Source: a virus. Taken from it: 44,267 bases of DNA. Under the pieces are notes generated by a model. The model was given only the letters and a program-made list of their open reading frames with translations, was not told the origin of the DNA and made no database searches. Each line of letters opens with the position of its first letter. The first letter of the stretch is position 1. A program made the translations under genes and the position numbers. Below are positions 1 to 6,880 of this stretch, in pieces. The stretch spans positions 1 through 44,267 of the IMG/VR virus record IMGVR_UViG_3300027899_000024. One strand, written 5' to 3'.

Positions 1-1
1 G

Positions 2-49
2 TTCTCTTGGAAAAAACGTGAAACCCCTGAATGGATACAATATGCTTAG
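2..49 (+). CDS. 3' end of an upstream gene (partial)
   Basis: An open frame enters from the left edge and gives 15 residues before a TAG stop (ending WIQYA). The last codons overlap the ATG of the next tiny frame, as in the tightly packed genes further on. Too little is visible to name a family. The frame could be open by chance. Confidence 0.3.
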   Translation, partial: FSWKKRETPEWIQYA

Positions 50-113
50 TGGATTATATTTTTTAGCTTGGCTTTTTATTATAATTGGTTTTATTCTAGT
101 CTATATTCTGTGA
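42..113 (+). CDS. possible 23-residue membrane peptide
   Basis: A 23-codon frame starts at an ATG that overlaps the end of the upstream frame and is almost wholly hydrophobic (residues 3-22, rich in L, I, F). It would form a single transmembrane helix. There is no clear Shine-Dalgarno sequence, so translation would depend on coupling to the upstream gene. No family is recognised. The overlap style matches its neighbours, but a frame this short can arise by chance. Confidence 0.35.
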   Translation: MLSGLYFLAWLFIIIGFILVYIL

Positions 114-119
114 TAAATA
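112..119 (+). promoter_or_regulatory. possible late promoter (GATAAATA)
   Basis: GATAAATA differs at one base from the T4 late box TATAAATA. It lies 21 bases before the FmdB-like gene at 141, with an ACGAGG ribosome site between. Weaker evidence than the exact boxes elsewhere in the window. Confidence 0.3.
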
Positions 120-140
120 GAAAATAACACGAGGAATATT

Positions 141-383
141 ATGCCACTTTTTGAATTTAGAAACAAAGAAACCGGTGAAGTAATTGAAAAATTCATGGGG
201 ATTTCTGCACGCGAAGAATGGCTTGCTGAAAATCCTAACATGGAAACTGTAATTTCTGGTTCGTCTTTTATAGATCCTGTTAGATTAGGTGTACGTAGAC
301 CCGATCAGGGATTTAAAGAAGTATTACAGCGTATTCATGAAAAAACTGCAGGTAGTACTCTTAATAAAACAACAAACATTTGA
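141..383 (+). CDS. FmdB-like small phage protein
   Basis: This 80-residue protein has the layout of a small protein common in T4-like phages of aquatic bacteria, often annotated as FmdB-like. It starts MPLFEF, has a T-G-E-V-I-E-K-F segment near residues 11-18, and a conserved central stretch around residues 46-55 (DPVRLGVRRP). The zinc-ribbon cysteines of true FmdB proteins are absent, so zinc binding is not expected. ACGAGG precedes the ATG. It is followed nine bases later by phoH, suggesting one operon. The family assignment rests on remembered similarity; its role is unknown. Confidence 0.65.
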   Translation: MPLFEFRNKETGEVIEKFMGISAREEWLAENPNMETVISGSSFIDPVRLGVRRPDQGFKEVLQRIHEKTAGSTLNKTTNI

Positions 384-392
384 GGATATTTA

Positions 393-1154
393 ATGGCCCG
401 TAGAGCTCGAACGCAATTAGCGGTAGTAGATGAAATAGTAGAAATTAAACCTAAACAGGGAAATCATTTAACACTCAGACTAGATGATCTAAGAGCATTT
501 GATCCACTGACCGATAATCAAAAGAAGTTCTTTGATGCATACAAAATTGGTGATTATTTCATAGCATTACATGGAGTAGCAGGTACAGGTAAAACATTCT
601 GTGCTCTTTACAAAGCAATAGAAGAAGTATTAGATCGAACAAATCCATTCAATAAGATTATTATTGTTAGATCCGCAGTACAATCCAGAGAGATCGGGCA
701 CCTCCCAGGTGACGTGAATGACAAGATGGATATATACAAACAACCATATTTGCAGATATGTGAGACACTATTTGCACGTAAGGATGCTTGGAGCAGGTTA
801 GAAGAGCAAGGCAAGATTGAATTCATATCAACCTCGTTTATTAGAGGTATGAGTTTTGATGATGCAATCATTATTGTTGATGAGATGCAGAATATGAACT
901 ATGAAGAGATCGATACAGTTATGACTCGAGTTGGGTATCGTTCTAAAATTATTTGGTGTGGTGATTATCGTCAGACTGACTTACGTAAACATGGTGACAA
1001 AACTGGTATACTTAAGTTCTTCGATATCGCGCAACATATGGAAGCCTTTACAAGAATTGAATTTACGGTAGACGATATCGTACGATCTTCTTTAGTTAAG
1101 GATTATATCATGGCCAAATTAAAATACGAAGATATAAACGAAAAAGGAAACTAG
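393..1154 (+). CDS. phoH: PhoH-like ATPase
   Basis: This 253-residue P-loop protein belongs to the PhoH family, which is widespread in T4-like phages of aquatic hosts. A Walker A motif GVAGTGKT is at residues 61-68 and a Walker B motif IVDEMQN at residues 161-167. The segment IVRSAVQSREIGHLPGD (about 91-107) is the typical PhoH sensor region. The family is predicted to hydrolyse ATP and act on RNA; its use to phages is unsettled, and the link to phosphate starvation is not proven. GAGG lies just before the ATG. It sits between the FmdB-like gene and the endolysin gene, which starts one base after its stop. Confidence 0.93.
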   Translation: MARRARTQLAVVDEIVEIKPKQGNHLTLRLDDLRAFDPLTDNQKKFFDAYKIGDYFIALHGVAGTGKTFCALYKAIEEVLDRTNPFNKIIIVRSAVQSREIGHLPGDVNDKMDIYKQPYLQICETLFARKDAWSRLEEQGKIEFISTSFIRGMSFDDAIIIVDEMQNMNYEEIDTVMTRVGYRSKIIWCGDYRQTDLRKHGDKTGILKFFDIAQHMEAFTRIEFTVDDIVRSSLVKDYIMAKLKYEDINEKGN

Positions 1155-1155
1155 T

Positions 1156-1794
1156 ATGGCTTTAGCTTTTAAATTTACAGCAGAAACATTTAAAGAATTA
1201 TTCCCAAAGAATAAAGAACCTCAGGTATGGGCAGCTGCGATCAATGAGATCTTACCTGACTATGATATTAATACACCTAAACGTGTTGCTGCATTCTTGG
1301 CTCAATGTGGTCATGAGTCTGCTGGGTTTACTACTCTTACAGAGAACCTAAACTATGGTGCCGCGGGTTTACGTGGTATTTTTGGTAAGTACTTCAAGGA
1401 TGATGCAACAGCCAAGGCGTTTGAGCGCAAACCTGAAAAGATTGCCAATAAGGTTTATGCTAGTCGGATGGGTAATGGTGATGAGGCATCTGGTGAAGGT
1501 TGGAAATATCGTGGCCGTGGCCCAATCCAATTAACTGGTAAGGATAACTACACTAAATTTGCTAATGATATGTTTGAAGATCCTGAAACTGTAATGGATA
1601 ATCCTGATGTAGTAGCTCTTGATAAAGAGACTGCTTTGACATCTGCAGTTTGGTTCTGGAATAAAAACAAATTGAACGCACTTGCAGATGTAGGTGACAT
1701 TAAGACCATGACTAAAAAGATTAATGGTGGTTATATTGGTCTAGAAGATCGTATTAAACATTACAATCATGCTCTTCATGTATTAGGCGCTTAA
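1156..1794 (+). CDS. Endolysin, glycoside hydrolase family 19
   Basis: This 212-residue protein is a chitinase-like GH19 lysozyme, predicted to cut the glycan strands of peptidoglycan and release progeny. The catalytic glutamate lies in the GHES motif (E54); a second acidic residue is E63 in LTENLNY. The substrate-cleft motif GRGPIQLTG is at 120-128. There is no signal peptide or extra cell-wall binding domain, so export would need a holin, which is not obvious nearby. The start follows AAAGGAAACT. Its stop overlaps the next ATG (TAATG). A second GH19 domain occurs in gp5. Confidence 0.92.
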   Translation: MALAFKFTAETFKELFPKNKEPQVWAAAINEILPDYDINTPKRVAAFLAQCGHESAGFTTLTENLNYGAAGLRGIFGKYFKDDATAKAFERKPEKIANKVYASRMGNGDEASGEGWKYRGRGPIQLTGKDNYTKFANDMFEDPETVMDNPDVVALDKETALTSAVWFWNKNKLNALADVGDIKTMTKKINGGYIGLEDRIKHYNHALHVLGA

Positions 1795-2318
1795 TGCGAG
1801 GGGCCATATTGTGTAATGGCCCCAGCCGAAAATTATATAATCCTGGTGGGTATGAATATGTGATTGGTTGTAATGTTCCTTGGACCAATGTAGATGCTAC
1901 GGTAATAATAGATATTGATATGGTTAAGCATTTAGCAAACAACCCAGAATTAATTAAATATAAGATTTACTTTGGAAGAGATGCTTGGAGATATACTGAT
2001 GGAATTAACAAGCGTAAGCATTTCTTAAATTACTTACATGAGATAGTAGATCCAAAACCACCGTTTTATTCTTGTGGCCATATGGCTCTTCAGATATTAC
2101 TTAATGAAGGTTATAGTGAAATAGATATATATGGATGTGATTCTAGGTTTACTAAAACACTAGAAAGTTACACTCACCAATATACTGATAGTTCTAATAA
2201 TGATTTAGAAAAGTGTATTAATGCATGGAATGTTAGATGGGATAATATGATTAAAAATAATCCCAATGCTAATATTAATTTTATTAGGGATACAAGTGAA
2301 GACATTCATACAGCATGA
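1794..2318 (+). CDS. Rossmann-like protein, MptE/DUF115-like
   Basis: This 174-residue protein begins with a beta strand and the turn CNGPS (residues 7-11), like the GNGPS turn of MptE-like (DUF115) proteins. A later strand-turn segment (IYGCDS, about residues 132-137) fits a Rossmann-type fold. Known relatives include pterin pyrophosphokinases and accessory proteins for surface sugar transfer; I cannot assign a substrate. It is translationally coupled to the endolysin through TAATG and overlaps the exonuclease gene at its end. Fold assignment is tentative. Confidence 0.5.
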   Translation: MRGAILCNGPSRKLYNPGGYEYVIGCNVPWTNVDATVIIDIDMVKHLANNPELIKYKIYFGRDAWRYTDGINKRKHFLNYLHEIVDPKPPFYSCGHMALQILLNEGYSEIDIYGCDSRFTKTLESYTHQYTDSSNNDLEKCINAWNVRWDNMIKNNPNANINFIRDTSEDIHTA

Positions 2319-2943
2319 GTTAAGAAAGTTAAGTAGAGTTGAGATTGATGGAGTTAGGTATTATGATACAGGTGATGCCAAGTATCCGTCAGTCACAACC
2401 GTAACAGGAATATTAAGTAACGCATCAATACAGGAATGGCGTAAACGGGTAGGTGAAGAGGAAGCAAACCGAATTTCATCTCGAGCTTCTAAACGTGGTA
2501 CTCAGATCCATTCCTTATGCGAAGACTATCTAAAGACAGATAGTGCAAATCCTAATCCTTTTGATCAGGAAATGTTTAATTCATTAGTGCCACATCTAGA
2601 TAATATAGACGTTATCCACGCCTTAGAGTCACCATTATTCTCGCATAAATTAAAAGTAGCAGGTACAGTTGATTGTATTGCCGAATATGAGGGAGTCTTA
2701 TCTGTAATTGACTTTAAGACTTCAGGTCGAGTGAAAGAAAAGAAAGACATTCCTGGTTACTTTATCCAGACTGCGGCTTATGCTTATATGTTTTGGGAGC
2801 AAACGGGAATAGCACCAGATCAATTGGTTATTATTATGGGAGTTGATAATGAGAAAGCCATAGTATTTAAAGAACCAGTTAAGAAATGGTTACCAGAGTT
2901 TATACAAGTAAGAGAAGACTTTAGCAAATTAAAGGGATATTAG
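2296..2943 (+). CDS. PD-(D/E)XK exonuclease, MGME1-like
   Basis: This is the RecB/Cas4-type nuclease common in aquatic T4-like phages, related to the mitochondrial exonuclease MGME1. The N-terminal YPSVTTV segment, the central RGTQIHSLCEDYL region, and the nuclease core GTVDC, IDFKT and QTAAY provide the acidic, lysine and Q-x-x-x-Y residues of the family. It probably processes DNA ends during replication or recombination. I prefer the GTG at 2296 because AGGGA lies six bases upstream and the product then starts like relatives. An in-frame ATG at 2266 would add ten hydrophobic residues and lacks a ribosome site. It overlaps the upstream gene by 23 bases. Confidence 0.85.
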   Translation: MKTFIQHELRKLSRVEIDGVRYYDTGDAKYPSVTTVTGILSNASIQEWRKRVGEEEANRISSRASKRGTQIHSLCEDYLKTDSANPNPFDQEMFNSLVPHLDNIDVIHALESPLFSHKLKVAGTVDCIAEYEGVLSVIDFKTSGRVKEKKDIPGYFIQTAAYAYMFWEQTGIAPDQLVIIMGVDNEKAIVFKEPVKKWLPEFIQVREDFSKLKGY

Positions 2944-2972
2944 TGTACTTTAATTCGCACATGTGTTATAAT
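2944..2972 (+). promoter_or_regulatory. early-type promoter P1 (before groES)
   Basis: TGTACT, a 17-base spacer beginning TTAATT, then TATAAT. It lies in the 55-base gap before groES. It is one of seven copies of the same module; the -35 part resembles the GTTTAC(A/T)T box of T4 early promoters. Confidence 0.85.
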
Positions 2973-2998
2973 TATCTATTAAATGAAAGTGAGACGAA

Positions 2999-3265
2999 AT
3001 GGCAAAGTTAACCCCGATTAAAGATCGAGTAGCAGCAGTGCGAATCAAGAGTGAATTAAAAACTGATTCAGGAATCGTGCTTGAAGGAACTCGAAGTAAC
3101 GAAGTCGATAAAGCAAAAATTATCGCTATTGGTCCTTTAGTAGATCTAGTTGAAGTTGGTCAAACGATTTTAATCGATTGGTCAAAGGTTCAAGTAACTA
3201 CTATTGAGGGCGCACCCGTATACCTATTGTCACAAAATGACATTCATGGTATACTTGAAACCTAA
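2999..3265 (+). CDS. groES: GroES-like co-chaperonin
   Basis: This 88-residue protein matches the GroES/Cpn10 family, with the start KLTPIKDRV, a mobile-loop region KTDSGIVL (about residues 21-28) and the C-terminal strand YLLSQNDIHGIL. GroES-type proteins cap GroEL; T4 uses its own co-chaperonin gp31 to fold the major capsid protein, and this one probably serves the same purpose. It is close to the usual length (about 95). It is transcribed from promoter P1 and followed by a small secreted peptide gene and a terminator, forming a short unit. Confidence 0.9.
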   Translation: MAKLTPIKDRVAAVRIKSELKTDSGIVLEGTRSNEVDKAKIIAIGPLVDLVEVGQTILIDWSKVQVTTIEGAPVYLLSQNDIHGILET

Positions 3266-3275
3266 GGAGAGCAAC

Positions 3276-3449
3276 ATGACAAGAAGCATTTTATTAGCAG
3301 TATTATTTGCTTTCTCTTTTTCTACTGTAACTATTGCAGCACCAGCCAAAGCTAAAAAGGCCAAAGCCGCTGTAGTTAAGAAAGAAGAAAAGAAAGAAGC
3401 ACCGGTTACTTACAAGAAACCAACCCGTAAGAAAGTAGTTAAGAAATAA
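3276..3449 (+). CDS. small secreted lysine-rich peptide
   Basis: This 57-residue protein starts at the ATG preceded by AAGGAGA; an upstream in-frame ATG at 3204 would run through groES and is unlikely. Residues 1-21 form a signal peptide with cleavage likely after the alanines (TIAAPA). The mature part is very basic, built of K, A, V and E, ending in a run of lysines and KKVVKK. A polycationic exported peptide could bind the cell envelope or nucleic acid; no family is recognised. It ends 15 bases before a terminator. Confidence 0.75.
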   Translation: MTRSILLAVLFAFSFSTVTIAAPAKAKKAKAAVVKKEEKKEAPVTYKKPTRKKVVKK

Positions 3450-3463
3450 ATAATAGTAACACG

Positions 3464-3502
3464 GCCCCTCTAGCATTTTATTATGCTCTGAGGGGTTCTT
3501 TT
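3464..3502 (+). terminator. Rho-independent terminator
   Basis: An outer stem CCCCTC (3465-3470) / GAGGGG (3490-3495) encloses an inner AGCAT / ATGCT stem and is followed by TTCTTTT. It closes the groES unit. Confidence 0.85.
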
Positions 3503-3566
3503 CAGCACCACCTCTTATTTGTTATTGGTAGTATTTGGTTAGCAGTAAATAAAAAAGGAGAAACAC

Positions 3567-4154
3567 ATGCGATCACTCTTCATTGGGTTAAGCACTGCCG
3601 CACTCTTGATTATTATTAGTATCGTTACAGAAATCAAGCAAGAAAGACCGATAGAAATTTCTTACAGTAGGATGATCCCTACCGCAAGAACTCAAATTGA
3701 TTGCCTTGCAGAAAACATATATTATGAAGCCGGAAATCAAGGACATGATGGACAACTAGCAGTAGCTCTAGTTACTATGAATAGAGTTAAACATAAGTTC
3801 TCTAATTCTATTTGTTCAGTAGTAAAGCAGAGGACCAATAAGGTTTGTCAGTTCTCTTGGAAATGTGAAAAGCATGGCAGACCAGATCCCGGTCTTTATA
3901 GAGAAGTACGTGATGTTGCCTTGTATACATATCTTAATTATGGTATGATCAATGACATTACAAAAGGTGCAACATATTATCATGCAGACCATGTTAACCC
4001 AGAATGGCATAACCTTAAAAAAACAACCAAAATAGGTCAACATATTTTTTATAAACCAAAGAGAGAACAACGATATGATGCAAAAACTAAACTTGATGCT
4101 GGGTGGTGGAAATCCAAAACAAAGTTCATTCTTACTGCTGATGGACGAGATTAA
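3567..4154 (+). CDS. Cell wall hydrolase, SleB family
   Basis: This 195-residue protein has an N-terminal membrane anchor or signal (about residues 3-21) and a SleB/Hydrolase_2 domain. The family signature CLAENIYYEA (46-55) carries the predicted catalytic glutamate E49, followed by AVALVTMNRV and CQFSW. SleB enzymes are lytic transglycosylase-like hydrolases of peptidoglycan. The anchor would place it at the inner membrane or periplasm, suitable for lysis. AAAGGAGA precedes the ATG. Its last 80 bases overlap the longest form of the clpP gene. Confidence 0.88.
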   Translation: MRSLFIGLSTAALLIIISIVTEIKQERPIEISYSRMIPTARTQIDCLAENIYYEAGNQGHDGQLAVALVTMNRVKHKFSNSICSVVKQRTNKVCQFSWKCEKHGRPDPGLYREVRDVALYTYLNYGMINDITKGATYYHADHVNPEWHNLKKTTKIGQHIFYKPKREQRYDAKTKLDAGWWKSKTKFILTADGRD

Positions 4155-4635
4155 TTTCAGTTCATGTAAAGATACAATTGAATGGATTATAGAAGCAAAC
4201 TTTGCGGAAGAAAAACCTGAAGCACTTAATCTTATTGTGTGTTCTCCAGGTGGTAATTTAAGTGCAGCATTTGCATTGATTGATGTAATGCGAGGATCAG
4301 CAATCCCAGTCCACACGATTGGTATCGGCGAGATTGCTTCTGCTGGATTATTGATCTTTCTAGCAGGTAAGAAAGGTAAACGAATTCTAACACCTAACAC
4401 ATCAGTACTATCTCATCAGTATTCATGGGGAAGTATGGGTAAAGAACATGAGTTATTTGCAACAGTTAAAGAGTTCGATTTGACTACCAAGAAAATGATG
4501 GCGCATTACAAAAAGTTTACATCATTAAATGAAGTAGAGATCAGGGAACTGTTACTACCACCACATGATGTATGGTTAAGTTCTAAGGATGCTCTTAAAT
4601 ATGGTATCTGTGATGTGGTAAAAGATTTAAATTAA
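4075..4635 (+). CDS. clpP: ClpP-like serine protease
   Basis: This 186-residue protein has the ClpP/crotonase fold motifs: SPGGNLSAA (57-65, oxyanion loop), catalytic serine S89 in EIASAGL and histidine H114 in LSHQYSW. Phage ClpP proteins are found in aquatic T4-like phages; the capsid maturation protease of T4 (gp21) is a different family, so this more likely acts on host or scaffold proteins. Starts at 4075 or 4078 overlap sleB by about 80 bases. An internal ATG at 4141 would cut into the first beta strand, so the longer form is preferred. Confidence 0.85.
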   Translation: MMQKLNLMLGGGNPKQSSFLLLMDEINFSSCKDTIEWIIEANFAEEKPEALNLIVCSPGGNLSAAFALIDVMRGSAIPVHTIGIGEIASAGLLIFLAGKKGKRILTPNTSVLSHQYSWGSMGKEHELFATVKEFDLTTKKMMAHYKKFTSLNEVEIRELLLPPHDVWLSSKDALKYGICDVVKDLN

Positions 4636-4638
4636 CTG

Positions 4639-4667
4639 TGTACATTAATTCTTAATTATGATATAAT
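4639..4667 (+). promoter_or_regulatory. early-type promoter P2
   Basis: TGTACA, a 17-base spacer starting TTAATT, TATAAT. It lies just after clpP and drives the unit containing two small genes, tRNA-Arg and further small genes. Confidence 0.87.
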
Positions 4668-4704
4668 GATTCTATTAAATGATTAATTGAGAAGGAAATA
4701 CATA

Positions 4705-4908
4705 ATGAAATTAGAAATCGGTAGTAAAATTAGTTGGAAATGTGCTTTAGGTGACCTTAAAGGTGTAGTTTCTGCAATCGTTTTAGACCTAAACGCTGCA
4801 AACCAAACTGTGCCATGGATTGTTATTGGTTTAGAAGGAACTAAATCTAAAATTCGTTTGTGTGGTACTGATAGTAACTTGAAAATGATGAAAGTTCAGG
4901 TGGCTTAA
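4705..4908 (+). CDS. small protein of unknown function
   Basis: The 67-residue product starts at the ATG preceded by GAGAAGGAAA; the in-frame TTG at 4687 lies upstream of that ribosome site and is rejected. It is a compact, beta-rich protein with charged ends (GSKISWK, ...KSKIRLCG). I do not recognise the family. It is first in the unit driven by promoter P2, and its stop overlaps the next start (TAATG). Confidence 0.7.
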   Translation: MKLEIGSKISWKCALGDLKGVVSAIVLDLNAANQTVPWIVIGLEGTKSKIRLCGTDSNLKMMKVQVA

Positions 4909-5108
4909 TGGATAAACGAATTGATGAAATCGAACTAGACGATTACGAGTATTTCGTTTGGTTAAAGAAAGGCTACCGTCTTGAGGGAGATTTTTCTCAG
5001 GATGGTAGAGCTTGTCAACACTGCTTTGGTGCAGTAGATAAAGCTGAAATACGGTACACAATGAAAGAATATGTAGTCCCATGTAGTTGTGATACATGTA
5101 CTAATTAG
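4908..5108 (+). CDS. small Cys-rich protein, possible zinc binding
   Basis: This 66-residue acidic protein has CQHC at residues 36-39 and CSCDTC close to the C-terminus, a spacing that could bind zinc. No known family is recognised. It is coupled to the previous gene by TAATG. The final G of its TAG stop is also the first base of the tRNA-Arg gene. Confidence 0.7.
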   Translation: MDKRIDEIELDDYEYFVWLKKGYRLEGDFSQDGRACQHCFGAVDKAEIRYTMKEYVVPCSCDTCTN

Positions 5109-5182
5109 CGCTTATGGTGAAACGGATATCACATGGGATTTCTACTCCCCTATTCTAGGTTCGATTCCTGGTGGGCGCACCA
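5108..5182 (+). tRNA. tRNA-Arg (anticodon UCU)
   Basis: A 75-base cloverleaf with the CCA encoded. The acceptor stem GCGCTTA pairs with TGGGCGC (two G-T pairs), the D stem is GTGA/TCAC, the anticodon loop TTTCTAC gives UCU, and the T arm is CTAGG-TTCGATT-CCTGG. The top pair of the anticodon stem is a T-C mismatch. It reads AGA (and AGG), the main arginine codon of the late genes here, so it probably supports late translation. Confidence 0.93.
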
Positions 5183-5203
5183 ATTTTTATGAAGGAGTAT
5201 ACT

Positions 5204-5416
5204 ATGAAACATGAATTATTATCAGCAATCGTTGGTGGTGTAGCAGTTATCATTTCTGCAATTGTAAGTTATAACATCATCGAAGAAAAACGCATTGTAG
5301 CATTATCATCAAGCATTGAAACAGCCACAGCCCGTGGCATCGACCCAGTAGCAGTACGTTGTGCTTATGCTACTACCAATGATACTATTTGTATCGTCTA
5401 CGCAAGTAAAAAATAG
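5204..5416 (+). CDS. small membrane-anchored protein
   Basis: The 70-residue product starts at the ATG after GAAGGAG. Residues 4-25 form one transmembrane helix; the rest is a short soluble tail with two cysteines (VRCAYA and DTICIVY) that could form a disulphide if exported. No family is recognised. It directly follows tRNA-Arg in the P2 unit. Confidence 0.7.
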   Translation: MKHELLSAIVGGVAVIISAIVSYNIIEEKRIVALSSSIETATARGIDPVAVRCAYATTNDTICIVYASKK

Positions 5417-5424
5417 GAGTTATT

Positions 5425-5559
5425 ATGGATACAATTGAAATTAAAAAGGCAGAAAACGGTTTTGTTGTCGTAGTGCAGGAAGATGACATAAAGGAATATG
5501 TCTTTGTGCGTGAACAGCATCTCATTAAATTCATTAAAGAATACTTCAAAAGTGAATAA
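5425..5559 (+). CDS. 44-residue phage protein
   Basis: ATG after AGGAG; the product is MDTIEIKKAENGFVV and onward, ending in FIKEYFKSE. A short strand-rich N-terminus is followed by an amphipathic helix (about residues 28-43). Similar tiny proteins with an E-Y-V-F then L-x-x-F-I-K-E-x-F pattern occur in aquatic T4-like phages, function unknown. It ends five bases before promoter P3. Confidence 0.7.
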   Translation: MDTIEIKKAENGFVVVVQEDDIKEYVFVREQHLIKFIKEYFKSE

Positions 5560-5564
5560 AACTG

Positions 5565-5593
5565 TGTACATTAATTCGTTTTTATTGTATAAT
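5565..5593 (+). promoter_or_regulatory. early-type promoter P3
   Basis: TGTACA, 17-base spacer starting TTAATT, TATAAT. Its leader, down to the start codon at 5624, is almost identical to that of promoter P5. Confidence 0.88.
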
Positions 5594-5623
5594 AGTATCA
5601 TAAATTGATAAAGGAGTTAAATT

Positions 5624-5779
5624 ATGAGTGCAATGAAAGAATTATACATGGAAATAAACGAATTATTGGATACAACAAGTTTGCTTTGTGATGATATTGC
5701 AGCAGCGGCAAACTGCCCAGTTTCAATGGTACATGAAATCGTTGAAGAAAGATTTAACATTAGTTTTGGTTTAGTTTAA
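5624..5779 (+). CDS. 51-residue phage protein
   Basis: ATG preceded by AAAGGAG. The product is helical and acidic, with a CPVSMVHEIVEERF segment (about residues 32-45) that looks like a small helix-turn-helix, common in tiny phage proteins of unknown role. First gene of the P3 unit. Confidence 0.65.
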   Translation: MSAMKELYMEINELLDTTSLLCDDIAAAANCPVSMVHEIVEERFNISFGLV

Positions 5780-5794
5780 TTGAGGAGTTATATT

Positions 5795-5995
5795 ATGAAT
5801 TTTGCAATATCTGATTATCAAGCTTCAAACAAAGCACGAAATCAAATAGTAAAATCTCTTTCTGAATTAGATAATTTAGAGTTAGCAATTCTTGTTCGAG
5901 AAATAATTTTCACGGATGAGAAGTTAGCAGAAAAGTTATCTAATTACATATCAAACGAATTGCAAGATGAGGACTTACGTGGGGTAACAGAATGA
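5795..5995 (+). CDS. small helical protein
   Basis: The 66-residue protein starts at the ATG after GAGGAG; a TTG at 5780 lies before this site and is rejected. It is predicted all-helical with heptad-like leucines and is acidic at the end. No family recognised. Its stop overlaps the next start (ATGA). Confidence 0.68.
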   Translation: MNFAISDYQASNKARNQIVKSLSELDNLELAILVREIIFTDEKLAEKLSNYISNELQDEDLRGVTE

Positions 5996-6342
5996 TTATC
6001 CATCCTCACATCCCCAAACGCAAAGCTAAAAAACCAAATGCCCAGCAACGGGCACTTCAAGCCAATTGGCAAGAAATCCTAAGGAAGTATGATGTTAAAC
6101 CGTCTAAACCCAGTACTAAAACAACTATTAGTAGACCTGACGTTTCTCGGCCTATTCGGGCTGGTTCTAGCACTAGTCATATTCCTAGCCTGGATAGTGG
6201 CCTTGGGATGACACCTAAAAAGTCTTCAGCAGAATACACTGGTGATGCAATGATTGGCATATCAGTACTACATAAATCAAACGGTGTACCTGTATTCCGT
6301 CAAGAAGATGTATTAGATATTAGCAAAATGAGGAGAGGGTAA
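5992..6342 (+). CDS. conserved phage protein of unknown function
   Basis: This 116-residue protein has a basic, proline-rich and probably disordered N-terminal two thirds, and a compact C-terminal signature YTGDAMIGISVLHKSN... ending in SKMRRG. That C-terminal segment (Y-T-G, then M-H/L-H-K-S-N, then M-R-R) recurs in many myophages and podophages; its role is unknown. It is linked to its neighbours by ATGA upstream and TAATG downstream overlaps. Confidence 0.75.
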   Translation: MIIHPHIPKRKAKKPNAQQRALQANWQEILRKYDVKPSKPSTKTTISRPDVSRPIRAGSSTSHIPSLDSGLGMTPKKSSAEYTGDAMIGISVLHKSNGVPVFRQEDVLDISKMRRG

Positions 6343-6455
6343 TGGTAACTTATATCAAACGTTTTTTTAGTATACTATTTGGTGGCGAAATACATCAATC
6401 AAAGTGTAACAACAATTGTAATCAAGGCCGCTCATGTGATTGCAAATATAAATAA
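6342..6455 (+). CDS. 37-residue CNQGR cysteine peptide
   Basis: The product ends with the motif CNNNCNQGRSCDCKYK. The C-x3-C-N-Q-G-R-x-C-x-C pattern is seen in tiny proteins of many unrelated phages, and four cysteines could bind one metal ion. The N-terminal part is a short hydrophobic stretch (YIKRFFSILFGG). The start overlaps the previous stop (TAATG). Function unknown. Confidence 0.75.
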   Translation: MVTYIKRFFSILFGGEIHQSKCNNNCNQGRSCDCKYK

Positions 6456-6508
6456 TAGACTGCCAAGACAAAATCAAAGCAGTCCTCTTAACAAAATTAG
6501 GATCAATC

Positions 6509-6649
6509 ATGTCACAATTACTAGTAGAAGTACCTGATCAAAAGAAAGAAGAAGTAAAAATACTTGTTGAAGTCGATGAAGTTCCCTGTGAAGACAACGA
6601 CAAAGCATGCACCCGCCGTTGGTTAGAGTCCCAAGCTGACTGTGTTTAA
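6509..6649 (+). CDS. 46-residue acidic protein
   Basis: ATG preceded by TTAGGATC. The product is acidic with three cysteines towards the end (VPCEDND, ACTRRW, DCV). No family recognised. The last bases overlap the GTG start of the next gene by eight bases. Confidence 0.6.
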   Translation: MSQLLVEVPDQKKEEVKILVEVDEVPCEDNDKACTRRWLESQADCV

Positions 6650-6875
6650 AAAGTTTGACTACAAATGGATATCCACCGCCTTGTTTATATTTGGTGGTAC
6701 CAGTTGTGCGTTAAAAACCCCCTGGATTGCATACGCATTTCCTGCATTTGTAGTAGCGCATTGCATTCTTATCTATTACTTTATATCGCATCATAAAAGT
6801 ACACCGCTTTTATTTCAAAACGTTTATTTTTTAATAATAAACATTATAGCAACTTATTTGTGGAATTTTAAATAA
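6642..6875 (+). CDS. three-helix membrane protein
   Basis: A GTG start gives a 77-residue protein with about three transmembrane segments (residues 9-25, 27-49, 58-75). The closing pattern Q-N-x-Y-F then N-x5-Y-L-W resembles small transport-type membrane proteins such as PnuC or SWEET repeats, but the match is too weak to name. It overlaps the previous gene. It ends five bases before promoter P4. Confidence 0.6.
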   Translation: MFKKFDYKWISTALFIFGGTSCALKTPWIAYAFPAFVVAHCILIYYFISHHKSTPLLFQNVYFLIINIIATYLWNFK

Positions 6876-6880
6876 ATCAG

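Noticed and set aside
6447-6454. TATAAATA at the end of the CNQGR peptide gene
   Set aside because: Overlaps the last codons and stop (tat aaa taa); the following gene is an early-region gene. Not supported.
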